Assembly (NCBI GenBank): GCA_002748355.1
Contig: PDSF01000053.1
Location: forward strand, 1-48,015
Direction: 5' to 3'
DNA from: Planctomycetota bacterium
Lineage (GTDB): Bacteria > Planctomycetota > UBA1135 > GCA-002748355
Length of the DNA stretch: 48,015 nucleotides
Shown here: positions 6,506-15,203 of the stretch, piece by piece
Layout of the letters: the number at the start of each line of letters is the position of its first letter
Position numbering within the stretch: position 1 is the stretch's first letter
Translations under genes and position numbers: made by a program
The notes under the pieces: model-generated
The model's database searches: none
Told to the model about the DNA's origin: nothing
Seen by the model: the letters and a program-made list of their open reading frames with translations, nothing else

Positions 6506-9022
6506 TTACTCGCTGACGCGAATCAGGGTGCGTAGAAGCAAGGGTAGGGTGGCTAGGGTTTGTCCGCGGTTTTGAGGGCGGAAGCCCATGAGCAGATACT
6601 CGCCCTTGCCGCTGGCGACACGAGCATAGGCCGACATCATCGCGATCTGCTTGCCACCGACGAGGTAGCCAGAAAGGAGAGCATGCTCGGGGTAGGTGAG
6701 TAGCGACTCCAGGTCGCTGCCGCCGAGTGCGACACGGTCGCGCTGCAACACGCCCCAGCGCGCTGGCCGGTCGAAGCAGAGTCCTTCGGTGAGGCGCTTT
6801 GTCGATCGTAGGCGGCCTGCCTGCTTGGGTAGTCTGCCCTTGTCGACATCGTTGCACCCTTCCTGGAAGACCCTCAGGATCGAGCCGGGAACGGTGACGC
6901 CACGACCGGGAAGGCCGTGCAATACGTTGATGACGTTCTTTCCTGGGATGGGCAGCACTGCGTCGACGCCCTTGCCCCAGGCCACAAGGCGGCCACCTGC
7001 ATGCACGAATTGGTGCAGTGCCTGCAGGCCCTTGCTGCCGATACCGCCGACGAACTCTGGGAGCTGCTTGCTCTTGCCGTGGCCGCGCAGGAGCGAGCTG
7101 CGGCTGATGCTGGGGATGAGCAAAACATCGAAATCCTCCTGTAGGTCGCCCTTGGCTACGCGCTCGGCCGTGACTCTCGAATACGGCACGCCACCCTTGT
7201 CGAGCAGATAGCGGGTCCAGCCCTCATCCATGTTGGCGATGAAGCTGTGGTAGATCCCGATACGCAGCAGTTCGACTTTGGGGCCGGGGAGGCGCTGTTT
7301 GCCGGCTTTGGCCAGTAGGAGCCTGCCGTCGGGAGCCAGTCGTACGGCATGGCCGCTAGCCAGGGCCAAGAAGAGCATCCTCCCTGAGTCCAAATCGTGC
7401 AGGGAGCTGTGCACGATGGCCTCGCGGGTGAGTTTCCAGCGCTTGCTAGCTGCGGCGTCGAGCTGGTCTAGGTCTAGGCGCTGAGCCGGGCCATCCAGGC
7501 TGGGGGCTTGCTTGCGCACTTCCGTAACCGCGACTCCGAGCTGCAGTGGCAGTGTCCAGCCGGAGGCGTCGTAGGGGCGGATCTGGCGACCATGTGGTTT
7601 GGGAGCATCGAGTACGCGGGGATAGCGCTGACGCTCGAGTAGGTCCTTGGCCATCGCGCGGTAAGGCTGGGCGAGTGATACGAAGTAATCGCGACTGGCT
7701 TTGATGCGCTGCACCTCGACGCCGAGGGCCTGGAGGTTGGCGACGAGGCGCAGTGCGTTGGCCTGCTGATCTGCTTCTGTTTTGATGCGATAACCGAGCA
7801 ATCCGTCCTGCTGGGGAGAGGCGATGGCTCTGCGGCCGAGTAGGATTTTTCGGGATAAGTACTCTTTGCGCTCCCTAGCCATCGTTCGCAGGACGGACCA
7901 GGCCGCCTGGCGGTGGTAGCGGAGGATTTCACCCAGGCCCCATTTCCCTCCGGTCCAGGGATCGGGGTGGTTCATCATTGCGATGTGTTCGGGTAGCCGG
8001 TTGCCGCGGCCACGTAGCTTCTTCGGGTTGACGATGACTGGGTCGCCGAGGTTTGCGTTGGCGCATTCGGTCAGAATGCCGAGGATATTGTGGCGGAAGG
8101 GAACGTTGCGATTACCTCCGTTCCACCAGTTATCGAAAACGGTACTCGTTACGACGCCCTTGCAGCCATGTAGCGTCATGTCGTGGGCGATCCTTGTGCC
8201 CAGGAGGTTGAGGGCTTGGGTCAATACCGGGTCGATGTTGGGGTTGATAGGGTCGGCGTAGGGGGGAACGAAGAAGCGCGGGCCGCTGCCACCCATTTGG
8301 TGCATGTCCAGCAAAACCGTTGGCCGGATGCGTTCGTAGATCTGCCGAGTGATCACTCGCGTTTCAGGCAGGTTGAGCATGAACCAGTCACGGTTGTTGT
8401 CGTGTCCGGCCCATTTTTGATAAAGCCATGGTAGGCGTGCCCGTGCTTTGCCCGCCTTTTTTCGACGTTCGAACCAATCGGCGATCATGGTCATGCCATC
8501 GGGATTGGTGCAGGGCAGCAAGGCAATCAATACGCGCTCGCGAACGGAACGGGCGATGGGGTCTTCGCGAGTGATCAGCTCGTGGGCGAGCTTGGGGGCA
8601 TAGAGCCCGGCGCCGACTTCGCTGCTGTGCATGGACATGCTCATCAGGAGCAGGTTGGGGCATTCTTCGAGGATCTCTTGCTCACGTTCCTTGCTAAGGC
8701 GGCGAGGGTCGGAGATGTCGCGATGCATGGCGAGGATGCGCTGTTTCTTCCTCAGCAAAGGCTCGGCGCCAATCCAGGCCAGCCGGATCTCACGACCGAA
8801 GGAGGTCTTTCCGATCGTTTCGATTTCGATGCGTGGGCTCGCCTGGGCGAGAGCCTCGAAGTAGCGGATCGAATCTTCGTAGGAGAGCAGGCGACCGTCT
8901 TCGCCGGGGGTGAAGCCGAATAGGTCCTTGGGCTCTGGGATACCAGCATTCTGCGAAGCAAGAGGAGCTGCGAGCAGGGCGGCGATGAGGAGAAGAGGTG
9001 CAAAGATCCTGAGGGGTTGCAT
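6506..9022 (-). CDS. Secreted M14 zinc carboxypeptidase
   Basis: An 838-residue exported metallopeptidase that removes C-terminal amino acids or acts on peptides outside the cytoplasm. Residues 1-24 are a signal peptide (IFAPLLLIAALLAAPLASQ). The M14 domain covers about 45-370. It has zinc ligands HSSE (H132, E135), NPDGM, the third ligand in LLDMHQMGG, and the catalytic glutamate in GILTECANANLG. The remaining 450 or so residues include a block starting IGIYHSFIANMDEGWTRYLL that resembles the class-I glutamine-amidotransferase-like region found in related large M14 proteins; I see no catalytic triad there. Its stop is eight bases before the arfB start. Substrate is unknown. Confidence 0.9.
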   Translation of the reverse strand: MQPLRIFAPLLLIAALLAAPLASQNAGIPEPKDLFGFTPGEDGRLLSYEDSIRYFEALAQASPRIEIETIGKTSFGREIRLAWIGAEPLLRKKQRILAMHRDISDPRRLSKEREQEILEECPNLLLMSMSMHSSEVGAGLYAPKLAHELITREDPIARSVRERVLIALLPCTNPDGMTMIADWFERRKKAGKARARLPWLYQKWAGHDNNRDWFMLNLPETRVITRQIYERIRPTVLLDMHQMGGSGPRFFVPPYADPINPNIDPVLTQALNLLGTRIAHDMTLHGCKGVVTSTVFDNWWNGGNRNVPFRHNILGILTECANANLGDPVIVNPKKLRGRGNRLPEHIAMMNHPDPWTGGKWGLGEILRYHRQAAWSVLRTMARERKEYLSRKILLGRRAIASPQQDGLLGYRIKTEADQQANALRLVANLQALGVEVQRIKASRDYFVSLAQPYRAMAKDLLERQRYPRVLDAPKPHGRQIRPYDASGWTLPLQLGVAVTEVRKQAPSLDGPAQRLDLDQLDAAASKRWKLTREAIVHSSLHDLDSGRMLFLALASGHAVRLAPDGRLLLAKAGKQRLPGPKVELLRIGIYHSFIANMDEGWTRYLLDKGGVPYSRVTAERVAKGDLQEDFDVLLIPSISRSSLLRGHGKSKQLPEFVGGIGSKGLQALHQFVHAGGRLVAWGKGVDAVLPIPGKNVINVLHGLPGRGVTVPGSILRVFQEGCNDVDKGRLPKQAGRLRSTKRLTEGLCFDRPARWGVLQRDRVALGGSDLESLLTYPEHALLSGYLVGGKQIAMMSAYARVASGKGEYLLMGFRPQNRGQTLATLPLLLRTLIRVSE

Positions 9023-9093
9023 CTGCGGGATGATAGCAGTGGCCGGCCGAAGTCTCGTGAGTGTGGAGCTCTCCCTCTCTATGCTTTCCGCCC

Positions 9094-9510
9094 ATGGTCT
9101 CGGATCGAAAGCGAAAGAAGCAGGCGAGGATGCAAGGGCTCAGCGAGCCTGAGCTCGCGATGTTCGAACTCCTCGAACAGGTCTTGGACCGTTTCCGCTG
9201 GCTACAGGTCCTGACCCACACGCAGAGCTACCTCCTACGTGAGAAGCTGAAGATCTCGCAGGAGGAGCTGGATCAGGTGCTCGAAGCCGCAAGTCGTACT
9301 GTCGACAAGGATGGCCAGCTTGGCTCCTGGTATGAGGAGCTGGATCGGATTAAGTCGCTGTTTTTCGAGGGGCGGCGTGGTATTCGTCGCGAAAAGAAGC
9401 TGATCCGCCGTGAGGCGAAAACGGAGCGCAAATCGCGGGCTGCGTCGATTCGTTCGCAGGCGGAAGGCGGGGCGGCGAATGGCGGGGCCGCCGGGGGCGG
9501 GCAGGAGTGA
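9094..9510 (+). CDS. Small helical protein, first gene of the glycan cluster
   Basis: From ATG 9094 the product has 138 residues; GTG 9061 and ATG 9130 are alternative starts, and none has a clear ribosome site. It is highly charged and almost all helix-forming. It has a basic head (SDRKRKKQARMQ), an acidic helical middle (PELAMFELLEQVLDRF and ISQEELDQVLEAASR), a very basic stretch (RRGIRREKKLIRREAKTERKSR), and a Gly/Ala tail. There is no signal peptide or membrane segment. Its stop overlaps the GTG of the following glycosyltransferase (GTGA), so it is part of that operon. I do not recognise the family. Confidence 0.7.
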   Translation: MVSDRKRKKQARMQGLSEPELAMFELLEQVLDRFRWLQVLTHTQSYLLREKLKISQEELDQVLEAASRTVDKDGQLGSWYEELDRIKSLFFEGRRGIRREKKLIRREAKTERKSRAASIRSQAEGGAANGGAAGGGQE

Positions 9511-10265
9511 TTCCGGTTTCCGCCTGTGTGATCTCCTTCAACGAGGAGGATCGCATCGAGCGCTGCTTGCGCAGCCTTGCTTGGTGTGACGAGGTCCTCC
9601 TCCTCGATAGCCTTTCGACCGACCGTACCCGTGATATCGCCGAGGGGCTCGGCGTTCGTGTCGAGACCCAGGCCTTCCTTGGGCATAGTCGGCAGAAGCG
9701 CCGGGCGGCGGAACTCGCTCGTCATGACTGGATTCTCTCGCTCGACAGCGACGAATGGCTCAGCGAGGCGCTGAGCAGCGAGCTCCAGGCCTTGCTTACT
9801 GCGCTGCCGGAGCATGCGCTCGCGGCTAGTATGCCGCGCCGCAATATCTACCTGGGGCGGGCGATGAGGCACGGCATATTTTGGCCGGACCGGAAGCTTA
9901 GGCTTTTTGACCGCCGGCGAGCGCAGTGGGGTGGGACGGATCCGCACGATCGGGTCGAGGTCTTTGGCGAGGGCACAGTCGAGGAACTCCAGGGCGAGCT
10001 GATGCACGACAGTTATCGCTCTTTCGCCGATCACCAACGAACCGTGCGTGGTTTTGCCGAGATTGCGGCCAAGGCCATGTTGGCTGAGGGGCGGCGCGCC
10101 CGATTTATCGATCCTTTGGGCCGCAGCTGTTTCGCCTTTGTTAAGGGTGCTCTGCTCAAGCTTGGTCTGCTGGATGGCTGGCGGGGATTGTTGGCCGCGG
10201 CGATGAGCGCTCAATACGACTGGATAAAGTATCGCGAGCTGCGCCGGCTGCAGCGAGGTGCGTGA
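9507..10265 (+). CDS. Glycosyltransferase family 2, WaaE/KdtX-like
   Basis: A 252-residue cytoplasmic GT-A enzyme. VSACVISFNEEDRIERCLRS opens the nucleotide-sugar fold, DEVLLLDSLSTDRT follows, and the metal-binding DxD region is DWILSLDSDEWLS. The middle has RRNIYLGRAMRHGIFWPDRK and GTDPHDRV, typical of the LPS inner-core beta-glucosyltransferase (WaaE/KdtX) subgroup. It starts at GTG 9507 overlapping the previous stop and ends overlapping the next start (TGATG). Role in lipid A-core or another surface glycan is inferred from homologues and from the adjacent GT4, kinase and GT9 genes. Confidence 0.88.
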   Translation: MIPVSACVISFNEEDRIERCLRSLAWCDEVLLLDSLSTDRTRDIAEGLGVRVETQAFLGHSRQKRRAAELARHDWILSLDSDEWLSEALSSELQALLTALPEHALAASMPRRNIYLGRAMRHGIFWPDRKLRLFDRRRAQWGGTDPHDRVEVFGEGTVEELQGELMHDSYRSFADHQRTVRGFAEIAAKAMLAEGRRARFIDPLGRSCFAFVKGALLKLGLLDGWRGLLAAAMSAQYDWIKYRELRRLQRGA

Positions 10266-11437
10266 TGCGCGTCCTGCAGCTCTATTCCAATTACAAGTGG
10301 ACCGGGCCCGCAGACCTGGCGCTCTTACAGACTAAGGCGCTCATGGAGCATGCTCCTGAGGTCGATGTGCGTTTTGCGCTTAGTGCTTGGACGCATCCTG
10401 GCGAGGTGCACGCCATGCGGCGGCGGGCCGAAGAGCTCGGGCTTGATTGTGTCGAAGGCTTGCAGCTGCGCCGGCATTATCACCTGCCGACGATCTTGGG
10501 CGATGCCTCGCGACTCGCACGCTTGGTGGACGACGAGAAGCTCGATGTCCTGCATTGCCACCAAAGCGGCGATCACTTTCTCGCTGCTCTCGCTGCCGGG
10601 CAGGCGGTGCGGCGAGTGGCGATCGTGCGTAGCTTCTGGGAGGAGAGGATCCCCTTGCGGGTCGGGAGGATGCTCTTTGCTTTTCAGCGGAGCGATGCAC
10701 TGATTGGCCCCTTTGCCGGTCGGGTGCGTGCCCTGGGGCAGCGCTTTGATCTCCCGGCCGGGCGAGTGCACCTGCTGCCGCCGATCCTCGATGCCAGCTT
10801 CGACCTACCGAGCGCCGAAGAGCGGGACTCGGCGCGCCGATCGCTCCTGAGTGAGTTTGGGATCGAGGGGGAGCCCTTTCTCATTGGATTGACGGCTCGG
10901 ATCCAGCGCAAGCGGCGCTGGGATCTGGCCTGGGACACGATTCAGGAGCTGGTGCGCAAGGTGCCGGCGGCGCGGCTCTGCGTGCTCGGGCGCCCCGATG
11001 AGGGCGTCTTCGATGAGATCTGTCGTGCCCCGGTGATGCGAAGGGGGCTGAGCGAGCAGGTGCTCTTCCTTGGATATCGAAGGGGGGCCGAGTATCGCCG
11101 GGCGCTTGCTGCCTTCGATGCCTTCCTCTTCCTCGTCGCTGGAAGCGATGCCACGAGCCGGGCCCTGCGGGAGGCGATGGCTTCGGGCTTGCCGCCGGTG
11201 GTCACCGATGCCGCGCCCCTGCCCGAGATCGTTGGTGAAGGGCGCTTCGGTGCCCTGTCTGCTGCCGATCCGGCGCAACTGGCCCGGGCCCTGCGGGAGC
11301 TGGCCGAATCGCCGGACTTGCGGGCCGAGCGCTCGGCGCGAGCGCGCGAGGCGGCGATGGCCTGGTCCGATGCCGCGGCGCAGGCGGCTGCCCTGAGCCG
11401 CATCTATGTCCAGGCGCGTGAGGGTTATCCCGGATGA
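10265..11437 (+). CDS. Glycosyltransferase family 4
   Basis: About 390 residues of GT-B type. The N-terminal half begins RVLQLYSNYKWTGPADLALL and includes LDVLHCHQSGDHFLAAL. The donor-binding half has FLIGLTARIQRKRRWDLAWD, RLCVLGRPDEG, VLFLGYRRGAEYRRALAAFD and the terminal donor block SRALREAMASGLPPVVTDAAP, in which the family glutamate is kept. ATG 10265 overlaps the previous stop; GTG 10262 one codon earlier is also possible. It lies between the GT2 and the kinase and is likely a core-oligosaccharide glycosyltransferase. The acceptor is unknown. Confidence 0.88.
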   Translation: MRVLQLYSNYKWTGPADLALLQTKALMEHAPEVDVRFALSAWTHPGEVHAMRRRAEELGLDCVEGLQLRRHYHLPTILGDASRLARLVDDEKLDVLHCHQSGDHFLAALAAGQAVRRVAIVRSFWEERIPLRVGRMLFAFQRSDALIGPFAGRVRALGQRFDLPAGRVHLLPPILDASFDLPSAEERDSARRSLLSEFGIEGEPFLIGLTARIQRKRRWDLAWDTIQELVRKVPAARLCVLGRPDEGVFDEICRAPVMRRGLSEQVLFLGYRRGAEYRRALAAFDAFLFLVAGSDATSRALREAMASGLPPVVTDAAPLPEIVGEGRFGALSAADPAQLARALRELAESPDLRAERSARAREAAMAWSDAAAQAAALSRIYVQAREGYPG

Positions 11438-12459
11438 GTCGACTCGAGCAAATACTGGAGGGAGGGCTTGCCGGCTCTAGCGAGATCGTCTCCGAACGCC
11501 TTCTTCGCCGAGTCTTCCGCTGCCGCCTGGACGATGGGCTTGAGGTCTTTGCCAAGCAGCACTTGTTTCCACTGCTGCGTCTCCGCTTGCGTTATGCCTT
11601 TCGGGCCTCGCCGACTCAGCGCGAGGCCAAAAGGCTCAAAGCGGCGATGGCAAGGGGCCTACGGGTGCCGGACCTGCTTGCGGAGCGGAGTTCGCGAGGC
11701 CTGCTCGGGCCGAAGCTTGCCGTCTTGGTGACCAAGGCCCTACCTTCGGATGGGATTGCGAGTCACGCTGAGCGGATTGCCGCGACCGCAACCCTTGCCA
11801 AGCTCGGCATCGAGCACCCCGACCTGCATCCGGATAACGTCCTGATTCTGGAGAGCGGTGAGCTGGCTTTTCTTGATTTCCAATCGGTGCGGATGCATCG
11901 CCGGCCGGTGGCTGGGGCTGCGCTGCTGCGGATGCGGGCCAAGGCTGCCGAGGCGGCGCTGGCCGAGTTGGGGGTTGAAGGTTTGCGCGACTTGCTCGCG
12001 GCTCAAATGAGCCCTGAGGAGGTCGCTGCCACCTTGGGCGCTCTCGACCGCATCCGGGCAAGGCAGCGCGCGAGTCAGCGGCGCCATGCGCTGCGCAGCA
12101 GCTCCCGTTTTGAGCGGGAGCGCTTTGGGCTTGCTTGGCGAGTGCGGATTCGGGGGCTGGAGCTGGGGGACTGGAGCGACGAGGATGCTTGTTTTGTGGA
12201 ACTTGAGGGAGGGGTGCGGGCGGCGATCCTGGCTCCCGATCTCCTCGTGCTCAGGGCTAGGACCCGCTACTTACGGGATTTGTGGCTGCGGGCAGCGCTT
12301 GGCCAAGAGTTCAAAGCTTTTACTTTCTTGGCATACCAGCGAGATGCTCCATGGCCTTGGGCGAGGGAGCGTCTGTATATTCGCCCGCATCGAATTCTGA
12401 GAGGGGATGCAGACGTCTTGGCGTGCTGGGAGCCGCTCCGCCCGAGTTCGGGTTCGTAG
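11434..12459 (+). CDS. LPS-core kinase-like protein (WaaP/Kdo-kinase fold)
   Basis: A 341-residue protein of the eukaryotic-kinase-like LPS kinase group, which phosphorylates heptose or Kdo. Visible kinase landmarks are a lysine in GLEVFAKQHLFP, glutamate in SPTQREAKRLK, the catalytic loop HPDLHPDNVLI and the metal-binding DFQ in ELAFLDFQSVR. The metal motif is therefore DFQ and not DFD/DFG. The C-terminal 150 residues are Arg-rich and end with a possible second small domain. The ATG overlaps the GT4 stop (ATGA), so it is coupled. A role on the inner core is inferred from family and neighbours. Confidence 0.82.
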   Translation: MSRLEQILEGGLAGSSEIVSERLLRRVFRCRLDDGLEVFAKQHLFPLLRLRLRYAFRASPTQREAKRLKAAMARGLRVPDLLAERSSRGLLGPKLAVLVTKALPSDGIASHAERIAATATLAKLGIEHPDLHPDNVLILESGELAFLDFQSVRMHRRPVAGAALLRMRAKAAEAALAELGVEGLRDLLAAQMSPEEVAATLGALDRIRARQRASQRRHALRSSSRFERERFGLAWRVRIRGLELGDWSDEDACFVELEGGVRAAILAPDLLVLRARTRYLRDLWLRAALGQEFKAFTFLAYQRDAPWPWARERLYIRPHRILRGDADVLACWEPLRPSSGS

Positions 12460-12789
12460 ACCATTGAAAGCACCTGCCGCAGCAAAGCCCGGCGACACCC
12501 CCTTGGTGCCAGAAAGCCTTTGATGAATCGGTGGACTCATTCGTGTTTTCCTCTGCCACTGGTCGCCGAGTCCGGCACTCTGTTCTCGTGCAACTTCTTC
12601 AGCGGTCTGCTAGAGCTTGGGGCGAGATTGCAAGTCCGTGCGGCGTAATGGGTTCTCTCTCCTAGACCTCTTCCTCTTGGCCTCTTGTGAGTCGTGCTCT
12701 TCCTGACAGCCCGACGATCTGTCGATAGCTGCTACCTCCGGTCCTTCGCGGATCGATAACCCCTTTCGCTTGGACCTTCAGGAGCTGTG
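12460..12789. other. Intergenic stretch without a convincing gene
   Basis: These 330 bases split the glycan cluster. They hold one copy of the dispersed element (12571-12618) and end in a purine-rich AGGAG ribosome site for the next gene. Short minus-strand frames here have poor codon character. A second promoter for the downstream three glycosyl genes may lie here, but I cannot point to clear -35/-10 boxes. Confidence 0.5.
12571..12618 (+). repeat. Dispersed stop-associated element, copy A
   Basis: This 48-base stretch begins TCCGGCACTCTG and ends CTTCTTCAGCGGTCTGCTAG plus AGCTT. It aligns over its length with 23639-23687 and 39569-39618. No gene is visible that uses the CTA (TAG on minus) at 12610-12612 as a stop, unlike the other copies. 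Confidence 0.55.
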
Positions 12790-14046
12790 ATGACCGAGGA
12801 CAGCAAAACCCCGGCCTTGAACCTGCGCGGCTCCGCCTCCGATGGCGGTGAGTCTCGAGCTCTGTCCCTGTGTGGGGGCAAGGGGGCCGGGCAAGAGAAG
12901 GATGGGCTGCGGCCGCGCCGAGTCCTGTTCTTTGGTAAGCGCAAGTCGCGCAGTGCCTGCACCGGCGCTCTCGTCGATGCTCTCCGCAAGAACGGCTTAG
13001 AGGTGCGGTGGGTGAATTGCTCGACGATCAAGCGCTGGGTTACGAAGGTGCCCATGCGGAGCGTGGTTCGCTGGATCTACCGGCGTTACCAGCCAGATTT
13101 GATCTTCGTCTTCTTTCACGATTTGCCGGCAGTATTGATGCGGGAGTTTTCTCCCCTGACTCCGACTGTGGTTTGGATGGAAGAGGCCTTGCAGCAGATT
13201 ACGCGCTCACAGCTCGAATACGTGCGTGATGCCAAGCTGCTTTGTCTGAGTTCTCCCGATCTCGTTGAGGCTTACCAGGACAATGGCATTCCGCATGCGT
13301 CCTTCCAGTTGAGTGGCTTCTCACCTGCTTTTCACAAGCCGCATTCGAGTGTGGCGGGCAGGCCGCGCAAATACGATCGCGACTTGGCCTATATCGGTGG
13401 GCCTGGGGAGATCGAAGACCGTCCGGGCTTTTTGGCCTGGCTTGCTGGCAAGGGCCTCGATCTTGAGATCTTTGGTCTGAAAGACACTTGGTTGCCATAC
13501 CTGCGTAAATACCCGCAGCTGCGCTATGCCGGCGAGGCGAGGCCTTCACGGTATTCCGAGATCTGTGCTCGTTCACGGGTTGTGATCGGCCTTAATCAGG
13601 CTCACGACTCGTGGCTGTACTTTAGTAATCGCATTTTCCTGACCTTGGCATGTCAGGGCTTCCACCTGACGCACTATGTGCCTGGGATCGATCAGGTCTT
13701 CGAGCGAGGGGTGCATCTGGATTGGTTTGAGGACCGGGAGGAGTGCCTCGAGCGCATTGACTATTGGTTGGGTAGCGAGGAAGAAAGACATCAGATTGCG
13801 CAGCGTGGTTTAGAGCTGGTGCGCTCTGAGCACACCTACGAGCGCCGGGTTCGTGAGGTCTTGGAGATCCTTGCTGGTGATCGAGAGCCCTCTTGTCCCC
13901 AGCCAAAATCTCCGAGCGTGCTACATCCCTTCCGGCGTCCGGAGTTGGTCTACGCTGGCGACTCACTGGCCCGGACCATCAAACGTTATCCTGAGGGAGA
14001 GCTTCTGGCGGTGCGCGTGCGGCGTCGGGACCTCGGTAGCTTGTAA
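12790..14046 (+). CDS. CgeB-like glycosyltransferase
   Basis: About 418 residues. ATG 12790 is preferred over GTG 12787 because AGGAG lies six bases before it. After a variable, low-complexity first 40 residues, the protein has RRVLFFGKRKSRS, PDLIFVFFHDLPAVL and TVVWMEEAL. The second half has DRDLAYIGGPGEIEDRPGFLA, YSEICARSRVVIGLNQAH, and SNRIFLTLACQGFHLTHYVPG with PGI and EECLERIDYWL. That set matches the CgeB/DUF3880-type GT-B proteins (spore maturation protein family), which are putative glycosyltransferases. A surface-glycan role is inferred from the flanking GT4 and GT9 genes. Confidence 0.78.
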   Translation: MTEDSKTPALNLRGSASDGGESRALSLCGGKGAGQEKDGLRPRRVLFFGKRKSRSACTGALVDALRKNGLEVRWVNCSTIKRWVTKVPMRSVVRWIYRRYQPDLIFVFFHDLPAVLMREFSPLTPTVVWMEEALQQITRSQLEYVRDAKLLCLSSPDLVEAYQDNGIPHASFQLSGFSPAFHKPHSSVAGRPRKYDRDLAYIGGPGEIEDRPGFLAWLAGKGLDLEIFGLKDTWLPYLRKYPQLRYAGEARPSRYSEICARSRVVIGLNQAHDSWLYFSNRIFLTLACQGFHLTHYVPGIDQVFERGVHLDWFEDREECLERIDYWLGSEEERHQIAQRGLELVRSEHTYERRVREVLEILAGDREPSCPQPKSPSVLHPFRRPELVYAGDSLARTIKRYPEGELLAVRVRRRDLGSL

Positions 14047-14048
14047 TC

Positions 14049-15203
14049 GTGGCAGCCAAAGCCGAAGCCGCAGAGCGGCCACTTCGCATCCTCCATGTCT
14101 TGAGCCAGAGAGGATTCTCTGGCGGTGAAAACCAGCTAGCGGCGATTGTTAGGCATCTGCACCGGGCTGATTACCAGCAGAGTTTCGTCCTGCATCCCGG
14201 TGCCCAATTTCGGTCCATTGCGGATGAGATTGGGGCGCCGGTGCAGGAGCTGCGCATGGCGAATGACGTGGACCTGGGAGCGGTGCTGCGTTTACGGGGG
14301 ATCTTTCGCCGCAGTGATGCGGATGTGATCTCTTTTGGCTGTGCGCGAGGGCACAAGTTGGGTGGCTTGGCTTGTGCTGGAGCTAAGGGGCTCCCGCCAC
14401 GCTTGGCGACGAGGCGAATGGATTATCCGCTGCGCGGGAAGCTCAAGCGCTGGTTGTATCGGACGGCTGTGCAGCGGGTCATCGTGATCTCAGAGGCGGT
14501 CAAGGAGCAGGTCCTTCACCTGGGGGTGCCTGAGGCTCAGGTCGAGTTGATTCACGAGGGGGTTCCGAGCGCGGAGCTCTCGGCGTTGCGCAGGCCAGAG
14601 GCGCGCGCGGCGGCCAGGGCGGAGCTGGGCATCGATGGCGATGTCGTTCTGGGGGTGACGCTGGCCTCCTTGCATGAGCGCAAGGGGCTCGATCTCTTGA
14701 TCGATGCGCTGTCAGAGCTCGCCCTGGCGCCAGGCCAACGGCTGCTCTGGTGCGTTGGCGGGCAGGGGCCTTTGCTGGCAGAGCTGCAGAAGCATGCGGC
14801 GAGTAAGGCTCGGGAGGGGGCCGAGCTGCGCCTCTTGGGCCAGGTCTCGGCGCAGAAGCTCTTGGCGGCTGCGGACCTGTTTTGCCTTCCATCTCGACTT
14901 GAGGGGCTTGGGGTTGCGCTGCTTGAGGCCATGGCTTCGGGTTTGCCGGCAGTGGCCAGCCGCGTCGGCGGCATGCAGGACTCGCTGGTGGATGGTGAGA
15001 CGGGCTTCTTTGCCGAACCGGGCGAGGTGGATTCGCTGCGCTCGGCTCTAGAACGCCTGCTCTCCACGCCAGAGTCGTGGCGGCAGTTGGGGGATGCGGC
15101 GGCCGCCCGGGCGGCAGAACGCTTCGATGTCCAGGGGATGTGCCGGGCTACTGAGCGTGTGTATCAAGAGTTGGCCGTACTTGGCCGACGAGTCCCCGGA
15201 TGA
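14049..15203 (+). CDS. Glycosyltransferase family 4
   Basis: A 384-residue GT-B enzyme starting at GTG 14049, two bases after the previous stop. The N-terminal domain starts LRILHVLSQRGFSGGENQLA (glycine-rich acceptor loop). VIVISEAVKEQVLHLGVPE marks the end of the first lobe. The donor lobe has LGVTLASLHERKGLDLLIDA, WCVGGQGPLLAEL, LFCLPSRLEGLGVALLEAMA (E-x7-E motif) and GLPAVASRVGGMQDSLVDG. This is an orthodox retaining GT4. It overlaps the next gene by ATGA. Donor and acceptor cannot be read from the sequence. Confidence 0.92.
   Translation: MAAKAEAAERPLRILHVLSQRGFSGGENQLAAIVRHLHRADYQQSFVLHPGAQFRSIADEIGAPVQELRMANDVDLGAVLRLRGIFRRSDADVISFGCARGHKLGGLACAGAKGLPPRLATRRMDYPLRGKLKRWLYRTAVQRVIVISEAVKEQVLHLGVPEAQVELIHEGVPSAELSALRRPEARAAARAELGIDGDVVLGVTLASLHERKGLDLLIDALSELALAPGQRLLWCVGGQGPLLAELQKHAASKAREGAELRLLGQVSAQKLLAAADLFCLPSRLEGLGVALLEAMASGLPAVASRVGGMQDSLVDGETGFFAEPGEVDSLRSALERLLSTPESWRQLGDAAAARAAERFDVQGMCRATERVYQELAVLGRRVPG

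Noticed and set aside
12320..12559. Minus-strand 79-codon frame at the end of the kinase gene
   Set aside because: Most of it is antisense to the well-supported kinase C-terminus and it has no ribosome site or homology.
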